DNA from: JADJPF01 sp964492845
Lineage (GTDB): Bacteria > Acidobacteriota > Blastocatellia > Chloracidobacteriales > JADJPF01
Direction of reading: 5' to 3'
Assembly (NCBI GenBank): GCA_964492845.1
Contig: CAZBMZ010000003.1
Span: forward strand, 62,001-126,000
DNA length: 64,000 bases
Shown in pieces: positions 1 through 9,045 of this stretch (position 1 is its first letter; every line of letters begins with the position of its first letter). Under the pieces are notes generated by a model. That model made no database searches, was not told where the DNA came from, and saw nothing but the letters and a program-made list of their open reading frames with translations. Position numbers and translations under genes: made by a program.

Positions 1-1
1 T

Positions 2-1135
2 GATAAATTAGGAGTAGGAAAAAATTCTGCTAATGAGTTATGGCCCGTAGGCGTAATGCCACAATTAGCAAAACAAGCTAATAAGTTTTCTTTAGTTCGC
101 TCTTTGCAACATACAGAAGTAGTACATGAAAGAGCCGAGTATTATGTAGAAACAGGCCGACGCTTAAACCCAGGTCTTAGAGCAGAAATTCCGCACGTTG
201 GCGCAGTTGTGGCTTTAGAACAAGAAGCTAAACGCTCTAGCACGGATATCTTTCCTGGATTTATGTTCTTTGGCGCAGGGGGTTATACCAATAATGGATT
301 TCTTGCTGCTAGTTTCTCTCCTTTTATTTTGGACAGTCCTGGCGAAGGTATAACTAATTTACTCCCTCAAGATGGGCTTTCAGCCTTTAACCGTCGCCGA
401 GAAGCCTTAAAATTACTTAATGATGTAAATAGTGGTGAGACAAATGCTTCTAGACAAAGCTTTTCTGTCTTTCAAGATCAAGCAGAAAAAATGATGCGTG
501 ATCCTATAACAGCCACTACATTTGTAGTCTCAGAAGATGATAAAAGACGCTATGGAAATAATTATTTTGGTGTCTCGCTAGCTTCGGCAAGAAATGTTTT
601 TAAGGCTAATCGCGGTACACGTTTTATTGAAGTAGATCAATATGGTTGGGATAACCATATCAATATTTATGATGATCGTCCCTTTAGTCTTCCTGCCCTT
701 TGTCGTCAATTTGATATGGCATTGTCTGCTCTCTTAGATGATTTATCAAGCACACCTGGACAAGATGGAAAAACACTTTTAGATGAAACATTTATTGTAG
801 TAACAGGTGATTTTGGTCGTACAGTTGGACAACTTAATACTTCCAAAGGTCGAGATCATTATCCTTATGCTTTTTCTGCTCTTTTTGCTGGCGCAGGTGT
901 AAAAGGAGGTCGCGTTATTGGCTCAACTGATGATAGCGGGGCCGGTGTACTAGATTTTGGCTGGAATAAAAACCGTCCTATACATTTACCGGATGTTGTG
1001 ACAACTATATATTCAACACTAGGTATAGATTGGACAAAAACCTTAACAAACACTCCTTCAGGTAGAGTCTACCGCTATGCAGATCCTGCTGCGGTAGGTG
1101 ATGAAGATAGTTATGAAATCACAGGGTTATTTTAA
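2..1135 (+). CDS. DUF1501 family protein (5'-truncated by window edge)
   Basis: The reading frame is open from base 2, so the gene starts outside the window; the first internal Met is at 56. The sequence before and after it (ELWPVGVMPQLAKQ, then SLVRSLQHTEVVHERAEYY) is typical of the DUF1501 family, which has an alkaline phosphatase/sulfatase-like fold. Later segments such as VVTGDFGRT and GRDHYPYAFSALFAGAGVKGG match the conserved C-terminal part with its acidic and His positions. It lies 14 nt upstream of a DUF1549/DUF1553 gene, the standard pairing of these families in Planctomycetes, Verrucomicrobia and Acidobacteria. The substrate is unknown; exported members usually carry a Tat signal, but that region is not visible here. 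Confidence 0.85.
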   Translation, partial: DKLGVGKNSANELWPVGVMPQLAKQANKFSLVRSLQHTEVVHERAEYYVETGRRLNPGLRAEIPHVGAVVALEQEAKRSSTDIFPGFMFFGAGGYTNNGFLAASFSPFILDSPGEGITNLLPQDGLSAFNRRREALKLLNDVNSGETNASRQSFSVFQDQAEKMMRDPITATTFVVSEDDKRRYGNNYFGVSLASARNVFKANRGTRFIEVDQYGWDNHINIYDDRPFSLPALCRQFDMALSALLDDLSSTPGQDGKTLLDETFIVVTGDFGRTVGQLNTSKGRDHYPYAFSALFAGAGVKGGRVIGSTDDSGAGVLDFGWNKNRPIHLPDVVTTIYSTLGIDWTKTLTNTPSGRVYRYADPAAVGDEDSYEITGLF

Positions 1136-1149
1136 TAAGGAGTAGAAAG

Positions 1150-3075
1150 ATGAAACGAATAATACTTTTTTTATTTGTAGTAATAGTAGCAGTGTTAATT
1201 GTAGTTCCAACACCAAGCCCACAAGCAAAAAGAAATAATACCAAATCTCCTTGGGTAGCCCTAAAGAAAGCTAATGCTCAATCTAAAGATCCTCATGCCG
1301 GAATATTTACTAAGTATGATACAGTAACAGAAATTTCTAAACAAACCAGAGATGTAACAGCTAGTTTACCAAAAATTAAACGCAGTAAAGACTTAGCTGC
1401 TAAAACTGCACAACCTGGAAGACTTCCAACCAATAATATTATTGACCAAGAAATTTTTGCTACTCTTGCATTAAAAGGTGTAGCACCAGCAGAACTTGCC
1501 ACAGATGAGGAATTTTGCAGACGTATTTTCTTAGATCTAACAGGTCGTCAACCTAGCCCAGAAAGATTGTTAAAATATATTTCAGATCAAGATCAAAACA
1601 AAAAATCAAAATTAATTGATGAGCTTATAGGTTCAGAAAAATATGTTGACCGATGGACACAATGGTTTGGAGATTTAACACGTAATTTTGCTGTAGCTAT
1701 GGATGCTTCTGCACGTGATCGAAATGCTCAACATCGTTACTTAAGAGATGCGGTTAGTAATAACAAACCTTTTAATCAAATAGCTACAGATTTGATAACT
1801 TTTATTGGCAATTATGACCAAGGGCCAGGTGGATTTTTAATAAGACCTGTTTTTGGAACTGAAATAGCTCAAGATGCTTATGATGAAATAGCTGCTGAAG
1901 TTTCAAGGACTTTTCTTGGGACTCAAGCCGTTTGTGTTTCTTGTCACGATGGAGCAGGTCATTTAGAACAAGTAAATTTATATTTTACAAACAAGAAACG
2001 TGCTGAATATTGGGGACTAGCAGCCTTTTTTGCTCAAACTAGTTTTAGGGTTTTTGGTGCGCAAAATGAACAAATCCGTATCAGCAATGAACCTCGTGGT
2101 CAATATATAGCCAGTACAAGAGATGGTATGCGTCCTCCTCGTGTTGGTGGGACTATTGAACCAAGTTATTTATTTACAGGCGTTAAGCCAAACACAAATG
2201 AAGAACCTAGAACAGCACTAGCACGACTACTTACTTCAGATCCTCAATTTGCAAGAGCTTTTGTTAACCGAGTTTTTGCACACTTTTTTACTGTTGGTTT
2301 AGTTGATCCAGTAGACCAATTTGATCTAGCTCGCTTAGATCCCAATAACCCACCTGCGGCACCTTGGGATTTACAACCATCACACCCAGTTTTATTAAAT
2401 CAGCTAGCAACATTTTTCCAAAAAAATAATTATGATTTTCGTGCTTTAGTTCGCTTAATTGCTAATTCACAAGCTTATGCTCTTTCTTCTCGCTATGATG
2501 AAAGTGAGTGGAAAGAAGAATATGCTCGTCTTTATGCTCGTAAGCTAGTTCGTCGTCTACAAGCAGAAGAGGTTTTAGATTCTGTGTCTGATTCTACTTT
2601 CCGCCCAGGTGCTTATGCTGCAATGGGCTTTTCTCAAAGCTTTCCTTCTGCTATGGCTCTGCCAGGGGTTGAAGAACCACTGCTAGCAACTATATCTCGT
2701 AGTTTGCCACCTCAGTCTGATAACCCATATGTGGTTTATAAGTTTTTACAAGATTTTGGACGAGGGGATAGAAATACAGTTTTTCGTAGCAATAACGGTT
2801 CCATTACACAAGCTTTTAACTTATTTAATAGTGAGTTAATAATTGACCGAATCAAGAATCCTAATGGACTACCAACACAATTAGCAAAAACTCTTCAAGA
2901 GGGTAAAGCTAGCCCAGAAGAAGCTGTAGCATTTCTTTACCTTGTAACTATTGGTAGACAACCTAGCCCAAGTGAAATAGATCGCTTAAAACCATTAATT
3001 AAAAATGGATCAGAAACAATTTCAGATTTGCAATGGGCATTATTTAATCGCTTAGATTTTCTTTATAACTACTAA
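1150..3075 (+). CDS. DUF1549/DUF1553 domain secreted protein
   Basis: An N-terminal hydrophobic segment (residues 4-20) suggests export. Residues of about 100-300 match DUF1549 (EFCRRIFLDLTGRQPSPERL, then LIDELIGSEKYVDRWTQWFG) and contain one CxxCH motif (CVSCHDG), as in cytochrome-associated members. The second half matches DUF1553 (TALARLLTSDPQFARAFVNR; YARKLVRRLQAEEVLDSVSD). It is co-oriented with the DUF1501 gene and has a good ribosome site (AAGGAG, 1137-1142). The two probably form a transcription unit that ends at the terminator just downstream. Biochemical function is not established for the family; the CxxCH hints at one bound haem, which is an inference. Confidence 0.85.
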   Translation: MKRIILFLFVVIVAVLIVVPTPSPQAKRNNTKSPWVALKKANAQSKDPHAGIFTKYDTVTEISKQTRDVTASLPKIKRSKDLAAKTAQPGRLPTNNIIDQEIFATLALKGVAPAELATDEEFCRRIFLDLTGRQPSPERLLKYISDQDQNKKSKLIDELIGSEKYVDRWTQWFGDLTRNFAVAMDASARDRNAQHRYLRDAVSNNKPFNQIATDLITFIGNYDQGPGGFLIRPVFGTEIAQDAYDEIAAEVSRTFLGTQAVCVSCHDGAGHLEQVNLYFTNKKRAEYWGLAAFFAQTSFRVFGAQNEQIRISNEPRGQYIASTRDGMRPPRVGGTIEPSYLFTGVKPNTNEEPRTALARLLTSDPQFARAFVNRVFAHFFTVGLVDPVDQFDLARLDPNNPPAAPWDLQPSHPVLLNQLATFFQKNNYDFRALVRLIANSQAYALSSRYDESEWKEEYARLYARKLVRRLQAEEVLDSVSDSTFRPGAYAAMGFSQSFPSAMALPGVEEPLLATISRSLPPQSDNPYVVYKFLQDFGRGDRNTVFRSNNGSITQAFNLFNSELIIDRIKNPNGLPTQLAKTLQEGKASPEEAVAFLYLVTIGRQPSPSEIDRLKPLIKNGSETISDLQWALFNRLDFLYNY

Positions 3076-3105
3076 AATTTTCTCCTAAAATTTTGCTAGT
3101 TTTTT

Positions 3106-3133
3106 AAGGCAGCTAATAAAAGGCTGCCTTTTT
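3106..3133 (+). terminator. Rho-independent terminator of the DUF1501/DUF1549 unit
   Basis: An 8-bp stem AAGGCAGC / GCTGCCTT (3106-3113 and 3123-3130) with a 9-nt loop runs straight into a T run. It starts 30 nt after the stop of the DUF1549 gene. On the minus strand the stem is followed by A residues, so it should not stop the convergent glycosyltransferase unit efficiently. Confidence 0.85.
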
Positions 3134-3138
3134 GATTT

Positions 3139-3813
3139 TTATCGAATATCAGAAAAAAATAAGTCTTGTTTTGCATCTTTGCGGCCATAAATATACATTA
3201 GTTTTAGTACTCGCAAAGTAGATCGATAAATTCCTAGGCTATAAAATTTTCTGGAGCTAGTAATAGCTGATAAAGGTAAACAAACAGGCGTAGTTAAACT
3301 TAAAATTCTTTGGCTAATTTCAATATCTTCCATAACAATATTTTCACGAAATCCCCCTAATTCTTGAAAAAGTTTTTGCTCAATAAATAAACATTGGTCA
3401 CCATAAATAGTTTTTGTAGCTCTAAATCGAAGGTTATGGATTAAAGAAACGATTTGTAACCAAGGGTGAAGACTATCAAACTTATGCCAAAAACAAGCGG
3501 CCTTAAAAGAAGGGTTGATTATAAGTTCAGAAAGTTTATTAATTGTATTTGGAGATAAGAAAGTGTCAGCGTGTAAAAAAAGTAGCCAATCTGCTTTAGC
3601 TAGCTTTGCTCCAGCATTCATTTGAGAACCACGACCTTTATTAGCTTTGATAACTTGAGCTTTAGAGTAAGAAGAAGCTATTTCCCAAGTTTTATCTGTG
3701 CTACCACCATCAACAATAATTACTTCATAACTACCTATTTGGCTAAAAAGAGAGTCCAAAAACTCTTTTAAGATTTTTTCTTCATTAAAAACAGGAATGA
3801 TAATTGAAATCAT
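3139..3813 (-). CDS. Family 2 glycosyltransferase (TIGR04283-like)
   Basis: This is a 224-residue GT-A glycosyltransferase. The start MISIIIPVFNEEKIL, the VDGGSTDKTWEIA motif, GRGSQMNAGAKLAKADWLLF and the DXD-region LHADTF are the pattern of the TIGR04283 subfamily (rSAM/selenodomain-associated transferase 2). The start is weak, with no clear Shine-Dalgarno, but it begins 7 nt after the stop of the HAD gene, consistent with translational coupling. It is the last gene of a decarboxylase-HAD-glycosyltransferase run. Donor and acceptor cannot be told from sequence. Confidence 0.85.
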   Translation of the reverse strand: MISIIIPVFNEEKILKEFLDSLFSQIGSYEVIIVDGGSTDKTWEIASSYSKAQVIKANKGRGSQMNAGAKLAKADWLLFLHADTFLSPNTINKLSELIINPSFKAACFWHKFDSLHPWLQIVSLIHNLRFRATKTIYGDQCLFIEQKLFQELGGFRENIVMEDIEISQRILSLTTPVCLPLSAITSSRKFYSLGIYRSTLRVLKLMYIYGRKDAKQDLFFSDIR

Positions 3814-3820
3814 AAGATTT

Positions 3821-4306
3821 TTAAGATGTAGAATTGACTATTTTTGATGACAAGTTATCGATTTTTTCTAAGACAGATTGTGTCCAATCCTTATCATCTG
3901 GTTTGATTAAAATAACATTAAATCTATGTCTTTGACCTTCAATTTTAACGCCTTCTGAATCATCTATGTGCAAGTCTATTCCAAAGGCTGGAGGATATTT
4001 AGAAGTTCCTTTAGGGGCCATCCCACATTCAATCATTCTTTGGTGAATCTCAGAATTAATTATTCCCTCTAGCTTAATTCCATAGAGATTAAACCAAAAT
4101 CTTAGGTATTTAGTTGAGCGACCAGATGAGGTATAAATCCAAATTGTATGATTGTTAGCAATTAATTGCTTTATTAAAGTAACTGTACCTAAGCGTAGAC
4201 GTTCAGGAAACCAAAACTTAAATAGAAAAGCTAGAAAATCTTTTTCATGGGGTAAATTCTTATCGCTACATATTAAAGTGTCATCTAAATCAAAGGAAAT
4301 CCGCAT
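3821..4306 (-). CDS. HAD-superfamily phosphatase
   Basis: A 161-residue protein that begins MRISFDLDDTLICSD, the HAD motif I with nucleophile and acid Asp (DxDxT). IWIYTSSGRS supplies the Ser/Thr of motif II, and DLHIDDSEG near the C-terminus fits motif IV. The short linker regions indicate a compact cap. It sits 5 nt downstream of the PLP decarboxylase and 7 nt upstream of the glycosyltransferase, so the three are probably co-transcribed. The substrate is unknown; a small phosphorylated metabolite is likely for this size class. Confidence 0.8.
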   Translation of the reverse strand: MRISFDLDDTLICSDKNLPHEKDFLAFLFKFWFPERLRLGTVTLIKQLIANNHTIWIYTSSGRSTKYLRFWFNLYGIKLEGIINSEIHQRMIECGMAPKGTSKYPPAFGIDLHIDDSEGVKIEGQRHRFNVILIKPDDKDWTQSVLEKIDNLSSKIVNSTS

Positions 4307-4311
4307 AAAAT

Positions 4312-5754
4312 TTAAGTTTCTATTTGAGAAATAGCTGTTTTAATTGCTTGAATTGTTGCTTGAACAGCTTCTAAATGGGTACGAAAGCAAAGTATTGCTA
4401 CACGCAAGATTACTTGACCATTGATTACAGTGCTTGAGATAAAAGTTTTTTGTGTAGCGTTAATTTTAGCCAACAATTCGCGGTTAATTTGGTTAATATC
4501 TCCTGATTTTGGAAGGTAGCGAAAGGCAACTACAGAGAGTTGAGCTTCTGCAACTATCTCAATATTAGGGATTTGTTTTAACTCATCACATACATAACTG
4601 GCTAAATCTAACTTTTCATCTAAATACTCACGAAAACTTGACTCACCATAGAGTTTAAGAGGTAGCCAAAGCCTTAGACCTCGAAAACTACGAGTTAATT
4701 CTGGAGAATAATCATTAAAATTTATGATTTCTTCGGCTAAATCTAGGTCTTGTAGATAGCTAGCCGTCACTTGATGAGCGCGTTTAAGAAATTCGCCATC
4801 TCGTACCAGTAAACAACCTGTTCCATAAGGCAAAAATAACCCTTTATGAGGGTCTAAAGTTATAGAATCTGCATGCTCAATGGCAGAAAAAAGCTCTTTT
4901 CCTCGTTCGGTTAATATAAAAAAGCCTCCATAAGCTCCATCAATATGTAACCAAATATTATTTTTATGGGCAATTTCTACCAGTTTATCTATTGGATCAA
5001 TAGCTCCTGTGTTTGTAGTACCAACATTTCCAACGATTAAGAAAGGAGTTAGTCCTTTTTCCTTATCCTTTTGAATTGCTGCTAGTAAATCATCTGGATT
5101 TAGACGAAATTCTTTGTCTGAAGCAATGAGGCGAACATTTTGAGGTGGAAAACCTGCCATTAAAGCTGCTTTTTGGATAGATTGATGAACTTGATCAGAA
5201 GTGTAAATAATTCCAGAAAGAAAGTTTTCAGGTAAAATTGCACGTCGGGCTGTAACAATCGCCGAAAAATTAGCCATTGACCCACCAGATGTAAAAATAC
5301 CCTTAGCTTTGTTTGGATAATTAACTGTTTTGCATAGCCAACGAATAACTACCATTTCTGCTTCTACGCCAGCAGGGGCAATTCCCCAAACTCCTACATA
5401 GCGATTAGTTGCTGCTGCAATAAATTCTCCTACAGCCGCCGCAAATACTCCTCCACCAGGTATATAAGCCTGATATGTTTCTCCAGCCGTGTTAACAGAA
5501 TATTTAAGAATTTGATCTTTGATTAATGTAAGAATTTCCTCAAGTTCTATTGCATTTTCTGTAATTGGTTGGCGAATAGCGGAAAGTTCAGAATCTATGT
5601 TAGTAGGAACATTAGAGGCTTTTTGCTCGGACATATTACCTAAATAGTTGATAACTAAATCTGCTGCTTGGGAAATTAGACTGTGCATCTGCTCGCTAGT
5701 TGGTTCTAAAGACAAAAATAACTTATCCAGACGGGAAATGTCTTTGTTTGACAT
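4312..5754 (-). CDS. PLP-dependent group II decarboxylase
   Basis: A 480-residue fold-type I PLP enzyme of the aromatic-amino-acid/glutamate decarboxylase family. Visible landmarks are GIFTSGGSMANFSAI (cofactor phosphate loop), WLHIDGAYGGF (Asp contacting the PLP ring nitrogen, preceded by His) and the Schiff-base lysine in LDPHKGLFLPYGTG. Family length is normal. Amino-acid specificity (aromatic, glutamate, aspartate or other) cannot be assigned by eye. The start at 5754 has an AAGGAG about 17 nt upstream, rather far. It leads a unit with the HAD and glycosyltransferase genes and lies 42 nt after the small basic protein gene. Confidence 0.85.
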   Translation of the reverse strand: MSNKDISRLDKLFLSLEPTSEQMHSLISQAADLVINYLGNMSEQKASNVPTNIDSELSAIRQPITENAIELEEILTLIKDQILKYSVNTAGETYQAYIPGGGVFAAAVGEFIAAATNRYVGVWGIAPAGVEAEMVVIRWLCKTVNYPNKAKGIFTSGGSMANFSAIVTARRAILPENFLSGIIYTSDQVHQSIQKAALMAGFPPQNVRLIASDKEFRLNPDDLLAAIQKDKEKGLTPFLIVGNVGTTNTGAIDPIDKLVEIAHKNNIWLHIDGAYGGFFILTERGKELFSAIEHADSITLDPHKGLFLPYGTGCLLVRDGEFLKRAHQVTASYLQDLDLAEEIINFNDYSPELTRSFRGLRLWLPLKLYGESSFREYLDEKLDLASYVCDELKQIPNIEIVAEAQLSVVAFRYLPKSGDINQINRELLAKINATQKTFISSTVINGQVILRVAILCFRTHLEAVQATIQAIKTAISQIET

Positions 5755-5796
5755 AAGGTAAGTTTTATTTACTCCTTAAAAAAGTACTGTAGGATT

Positions 5797-6171
5797 TTAA
5801 TGTTTGTTGCCGCGACGTTGTTCGCTACGACGTACTTCATCAATATCATAGTCACGCATTTTGCTACCGGGCCCACGTTTTTCTTCCATTTCACTTTTAC
5901 CACTAGCGCGACGCAAAATTCTCATTGCTCGATCTTTTGCTTTTTTAACTTCTTTTCTGCCATCCTCAAACTCAATTTCTACAGCAGGAGAAACAGGATC
6001 AGGGATTAGCTTAACTACTGTTCCATAAAACATACCTTGTGGTGCAGCAAAAGATATTTCATCACCAATACGGTATTCAAAATTGCTGGTTGTTTGAGCA
6101 ACCGCAGGTTTAGCTTGAGGTTTACTATTGTTTTGAGCTTTATTAACTGGAGGTTTAACGTTATTTTTCAT
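5797..6171 (-). CDS. Small basic protein of unknown function, SH3/Tudor-like core
   Basis: I do not recognise this 124-residue protein. It has three parts. The first ~30 residues are rich in Lys, Pro, Asn and Gln and probably disordered. A central segment (FEYRIGDEISF, then GMFYGTVVKL and VEIEFEDGRKEV) looks like a small beta-barrel of SH3/Tudor type. The tail is strongly basic and charged (MRILRRASGKSEMEEKRG; DEVRRSEQRRGNKH). A nucleic-acid- or ribosome-binding role would fit the charge but is inference. A GGGAG lies 15 nt before the ATG. Confidence 0.6.
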   Translation of the reverse strand: MKNNVKPPVNKAQNNSKPQAKPAVAQTTSNFEYRIGDEISFAAPQGMFYGTVVKLIPDPVSPAVEIEFEDGRKEVKKAKDRAMRILRRASGKSEMEEKRGPGSKMRDYDIDEVRRSEQRRGNKH

Positions 6172-6356
6172 ATGTTCTTAAAAACACTCCCTATAGTTTT
6201 TAGGTAAGATGCTCTTTATATTACTATGATTTTAAGATTTAGGAAAATATCACACTTCGTTTCATCAGCTAAATTCTTAAACAAAAAACACTAGCATTTA
6301 ATTTAAATATTAAAAATATAGAATTTAATTAATGTATATTGCTTAAAGGATCATTT

Positions 6357-6839
6357 ATGTCAAAAGAAAAAATTTTGGTTGGGGTTATAATGGGTAGTAA
6401 ATCAGATCTAACAACAATGCAAGAAGCCGCTAAAGTTTTAGAAGATTTTGGCGTTGGTTATGAAATAAAAATAGTTTCTGCACATCGTACACCTCAACTT
6501 ATGGTTGAATATGCTACTACAGCAAAATCACGAGGTTTGGAAATAATTATTGCTGGTGCTGGTGGTGCGGCTCATTTACCTGGAATGACTGCATCCTTAA
6601 CTACTTTGCCTGTTATTGGAGTACCTGTAGAATCTCGAACGCTAAAAGGCATAGATTCTTTACTTTCAATTGTCCAAATGCCTGCTGGAGTACCTGTTGC
6701 AACAATGGCTATAGGTAATGCTAAAAATGCTGCTTTAATGGCAATAAGAATATTAGCAATAAAAGATGAAGTATTAGCTAATAAATTAGAAGAATATACA
6801 GATAAAGTAGCTGAAGAAGTAAAAAATACTGTGATTTAA
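6357..6839 (+). CDS. purE: N5-carboxyaminoimidazole ribonucleotide mutase
   Basis: Class I PurE, which interconverts N5-CAIR and CAIR in purine synthesis. VGVIMGSKSDLTTM, VSAHRTPQLM and AGGAAHLPGMTA are the hallmark phosphate- and CO2-handling motifs. I chose ATG 6357, because AAGGA (6346-6350) sits 6 nt before it; an in-frame TTG at 6339 would add six residues but lacks a ribosome site. At 160 residues the length is normal. No purK is adjacent and no purine riboswitch is visible in the upstream 180 nt, so the gene stands alone here. Confidence 0.95.
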   Translation: MSKEKILVGVIMGSKSDLTTMQEAAKVLEDFGVGYEIKIVSAHRTPQLMVEYATTAKSRGLEIIIAGAGGAAHLPGMTASLTTLPVIGVPVESRTLKGIDSLLSIVQMPAGVPVATMAIGNAKNAALMAIRILAIKDEVLANKLEEYTDKVAEEVKNTVI

Positions 6840-6948
6840 AGAAAAAATTAAGCAAAGTTGATATTTTAGTTATAGTCTGTTATTTTTGAATCCTGCCTAA
6901 TTCATAGGGTTTTTAGGAATTACTATAAAGTTATTTTATTTTGAGCTT

Positions 6949-7002
6949 GGGAGGGGTATACAAAAGTTAAAATTAATAAATTAGCTTTTGTAAATATTAA
7001 GT
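6949..7002 (+). promoter_or_regulatory. Possible hairpin-bridged ribosome binding site
   Basis: The ATG at 7003 has no Shine-Dalgarno in the normal window. A strong purine run GGGAGGGG lies at 6949-6956. Between them 6959-6970 can pair with 6981-6992 (12 bp with one G.U, loop of 10). With the stem folded the purine run would be about 12 nt from the ATG. In-frame stops at 6982 and 6991 exclude an earlier start. This resembles the stronger case before 48345. Confidence 0.4.
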
Positions 7003-8025
7003 ATGAGTACTGATAATGAACTATGGCAAGTGTTGTTAGCAGGAGAAATTACAGATATTGACCTAATAACTCTAAGACAATGGGTTATTGAAGGAAAAGT
7101 TCAAAAAACAGATAAAGTAAGAAAAAATGGTGGGGGTAGTTGGTCTGATGCTGCTCGTACACCTGCTTTAAGGGGAGCTTTTTCTAGTAATCTCCAACAA
7201 CAAACAGCACCACCTCCCGCAATACAAGTAGAAACTAATATGCAAGATGTTGCTGCACAAACGGAAAATAATGTATGGTCAAATTCACCGCAATATAGTT
7301 CAAATGAGCCTATAGGATATGATGCTAACGCTCCTATGGCTAATGCTATTTATCCGCCACCTGAATCACCTCAACCAACTACTTACAATGCAGAAAATCA
7401 GCCCTTCAATGCTGAACAACCTTCTTATTTACCAACTGATTATGTAGCACCAGTACCAACTCCAGAGCCACCAGCAGCAGGAACTATTTTTCAAGGTGAA
7501 GCACCACCACAAAAGTTTTTACAACCAGAGGCTTTACCCGCAGCTTTTAGAGAAAAGCCTAAATCCAAAAGAATTTCTTTAGAAGATCACGCTAAAAAAA
7601 TGCGCTCTCAGCAAAGTTTAGTAGGTTTAATTGGTTCAGGTTTAGGCATCTCTTTTGTATGTGCTGGTCTTTGGGGAATAGTTGCTTTAGCTACATCAAT
7701 TAAATCTCCTTTTGTTGCTCTACCAATAGGTTATTTAGTAGGTGATACTGTACGTAGGTATGGAAAATGCTATGAAAATACTTATGGAGCTATTGCTGGT
7801 ATTTTTGCTATTTTAGCGTCTTTTTTAGGCCAATTAGTAGCAACAGCCGTAGTTTCTGCTCAACAAAATGGTTTTGCTGGCGGGCAAACACTTGGTCATT
7901 TAGAGCTTTCTGCTGCTTATGTCACCTTAAAAGAGGGTTTTGGATTTTTTAATTTAGCCCTTTACTTAATTGCGGCTTATATTTCCTATTATTTTTGTTT
8001 TAGAACAGATACGGATTTAGATTAG
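7003..8025 (+). CDS. GYF-like (DUF4339-type) domain membrane protein
   Basis: A 340-residue protein. Residues 1-60 (ELWQVLLAGEITDIDLITLR, then WVIEGKVQKTDKVRKNGGG and W) resemble the GYF_2/DUF4339 pattern, in which a short domain reports an 'action' parameter of the protein. Residues of about 65-190 are Pro/Gln/Asn-rich linker. The last ~130 residues hold about three hydrophobic segments (QSLVGLIGSGLGISFVCAGL; FVALPIGYLVGD; GAIAGIFAILASFLGQLVAT; a last one near the end). It is therefore a cytoplasmic domain tethered to a membrane region. Function is unknown. It converges on the GHMP kinase gene with only 3 nt between stops. Confidence 0.7.
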   Translation: MSTDNELWQVLLAGEITDIDLITLRQWVIEGKVQKTDKVRKNGGGSWSDAARTPALRGAFSSNLQQQTAPPPAIQVETNMQDVAAQTENNVWSNSPQYSSNEPIGYDANAPMANAIYPPPESPQPTTYNAENQPFNAEQPSYLPTDYVAPVPTPEPPAAGTIFQGEAPPQKFLQPEALPAAFREKPKSKRISLEDHAKKMRSQQSLVGLIGSGLGISFVCAGLWGIVALATSIKSPFVALPIGYLVGDTVRRYGKCYENTYGAIAGIFAILASFLGQLVATAVVSAQQNGFAGGQTLGHLELSAAYVTLKEGFGFFNLALYLIAAYISYYFCFRTDTDLD

Positions 8026-8028
8026 TTG

Positions 8029-9024
8029 TTATTTTTCAATAACTTGTAAACCTGTAGCTGACAAGTGAAAATCTAGAACTTGACCACCAGCATTTGATAA
8101 AGCTTCACTAACAGCTATTTTTTTATCTGTTGGAGCAAGAAATGTTACACAGCCACCACCACCAGCACCGCAAACTTTTGCTGACCACGCGCCGCTTTGA
8201 CGTGCTACATTTATTAAATGCTCAATTGTATCTGTAGTAACACCAGGTGCTAACACTTTTCGGGTCTGCCATTCTTGATCTAATAAATTTGCTACTTTGC
8301 TAATCTCCCCATCAAGTAGAGCAGAGCGCATTTCAGCAGTAATATCACGGATACGGTCAAAAAGACCAATAATAGCTTTATCTCCATCAATATGAAGTTT
8401 GGTAATTTCCCAATTATTTGTCCCGCTAAAATGTGGTTTACCTGTATAACATAAAATTAAATGTTGTTCTAAATTTGCTAGATCTATTGTAAGTGGTTCT
8501 AAGACAATATCTTCTACATTTAAGTGAATAGAATTAGCTCCGCCATACATTGCAGGATAATAATCTTGGACTCCAGCAGGAACACGAATAACTTGAGTTT
8601 CTAAGTTTTTAGCAATAGTTAATATTTCTTTTTGGGAATAATTTCTTTTTGTAAAGTGATTTAATGCACCACAAGCGGCAATTGCTAAAGTTGATGAGCC
8701 TCCAAGCCCTGAGCCTGCTGGCGCAATACAATCAGTTGTTAGTGTCAGACCCTTTTGAGGCTTAAAGAAATCAATAATTCTAGCTAATAACTCTAATTCA
8801 TTTTTTTCTAACAACTTATCTAAAGAAGTTTCTACTTGGGTGTTAGTATCTTTGGATATTATTTGGACAATATCATCATTTCTGCTAGCTAATTGGCAGT
8901 TTGCCGTAAGATTTATTGCTACATTAACTGTTTGGGCATTTGGATGAAACAAATAAAGCGGCCAAATGTCTATTGTACCGCCAGCAAGATCAATACGTGT
9001 TGGGGCAGATGATTCAATTATCAC
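8029..9024 (-). CDS. GHMP-family sugar kinase (heptose-7-P kinase-like)
   Basis: A 331-residue GHMP kinase. Motif 1 is SAPTRIDLAGGTIDIWP, motif 2 is APAGSGLGGSSTLAIAA (ATP phosphate loop), and motif 3 is KVCGAGGGGCVTFLAP near the C-terminus. The N-terminal 'RIDLAGGTIDIWP' form is seen in the D-glycero-D-manno-heptose 7-phosphate kinase and fucokinase-like branch rather than in galactokinase or mevalonate kinase. The start is GTG at 9024, with AAAGGAT 8 nt upstream. It lies 21 nt after rodZ and is probably co-transcribed. The exact sugar is not assignable from sequence. Confidence 0.8.
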   Translation of the reverse strand: MIIESSAPTRIDLAGGTIDIWPLYLFHPNAQTVNVAINLTANCQLASRNDDIVQIISKDTNTQVETSLDKLLEKNELELLARIIDFFKPQKGLTLTTDCIAPAGSGLGGSSTLAIAACGALNHFTKRNYSQKEILTIAKNLETQVIRVPAGVQDYYPAMYGGANSIHLNVEDIVLEPLTIDLANLEQHLILCYTGKPHFSGTNNWEITKLHIDGDKAIIGLFDRIRDITAEMRSALLDGEISKVANLLDQEWQTRKVLAPGVTTDTIEHLINVARQSGAWSAKVCGAGGGGCVTFLAPTDKKIAVSEALSNAGGQVLDFHLSATGLQVIEK

Positions 9025-9045
9025 AAACGGATCCTTTCAGTTATT

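Noticed and set aside
6339..6356. TTG start for purE six codons upstream
   Set aside because: The ATG at 6357 has AAGGA at the right spacing and fits PurE N-termini; the TTG has no ribosome site.
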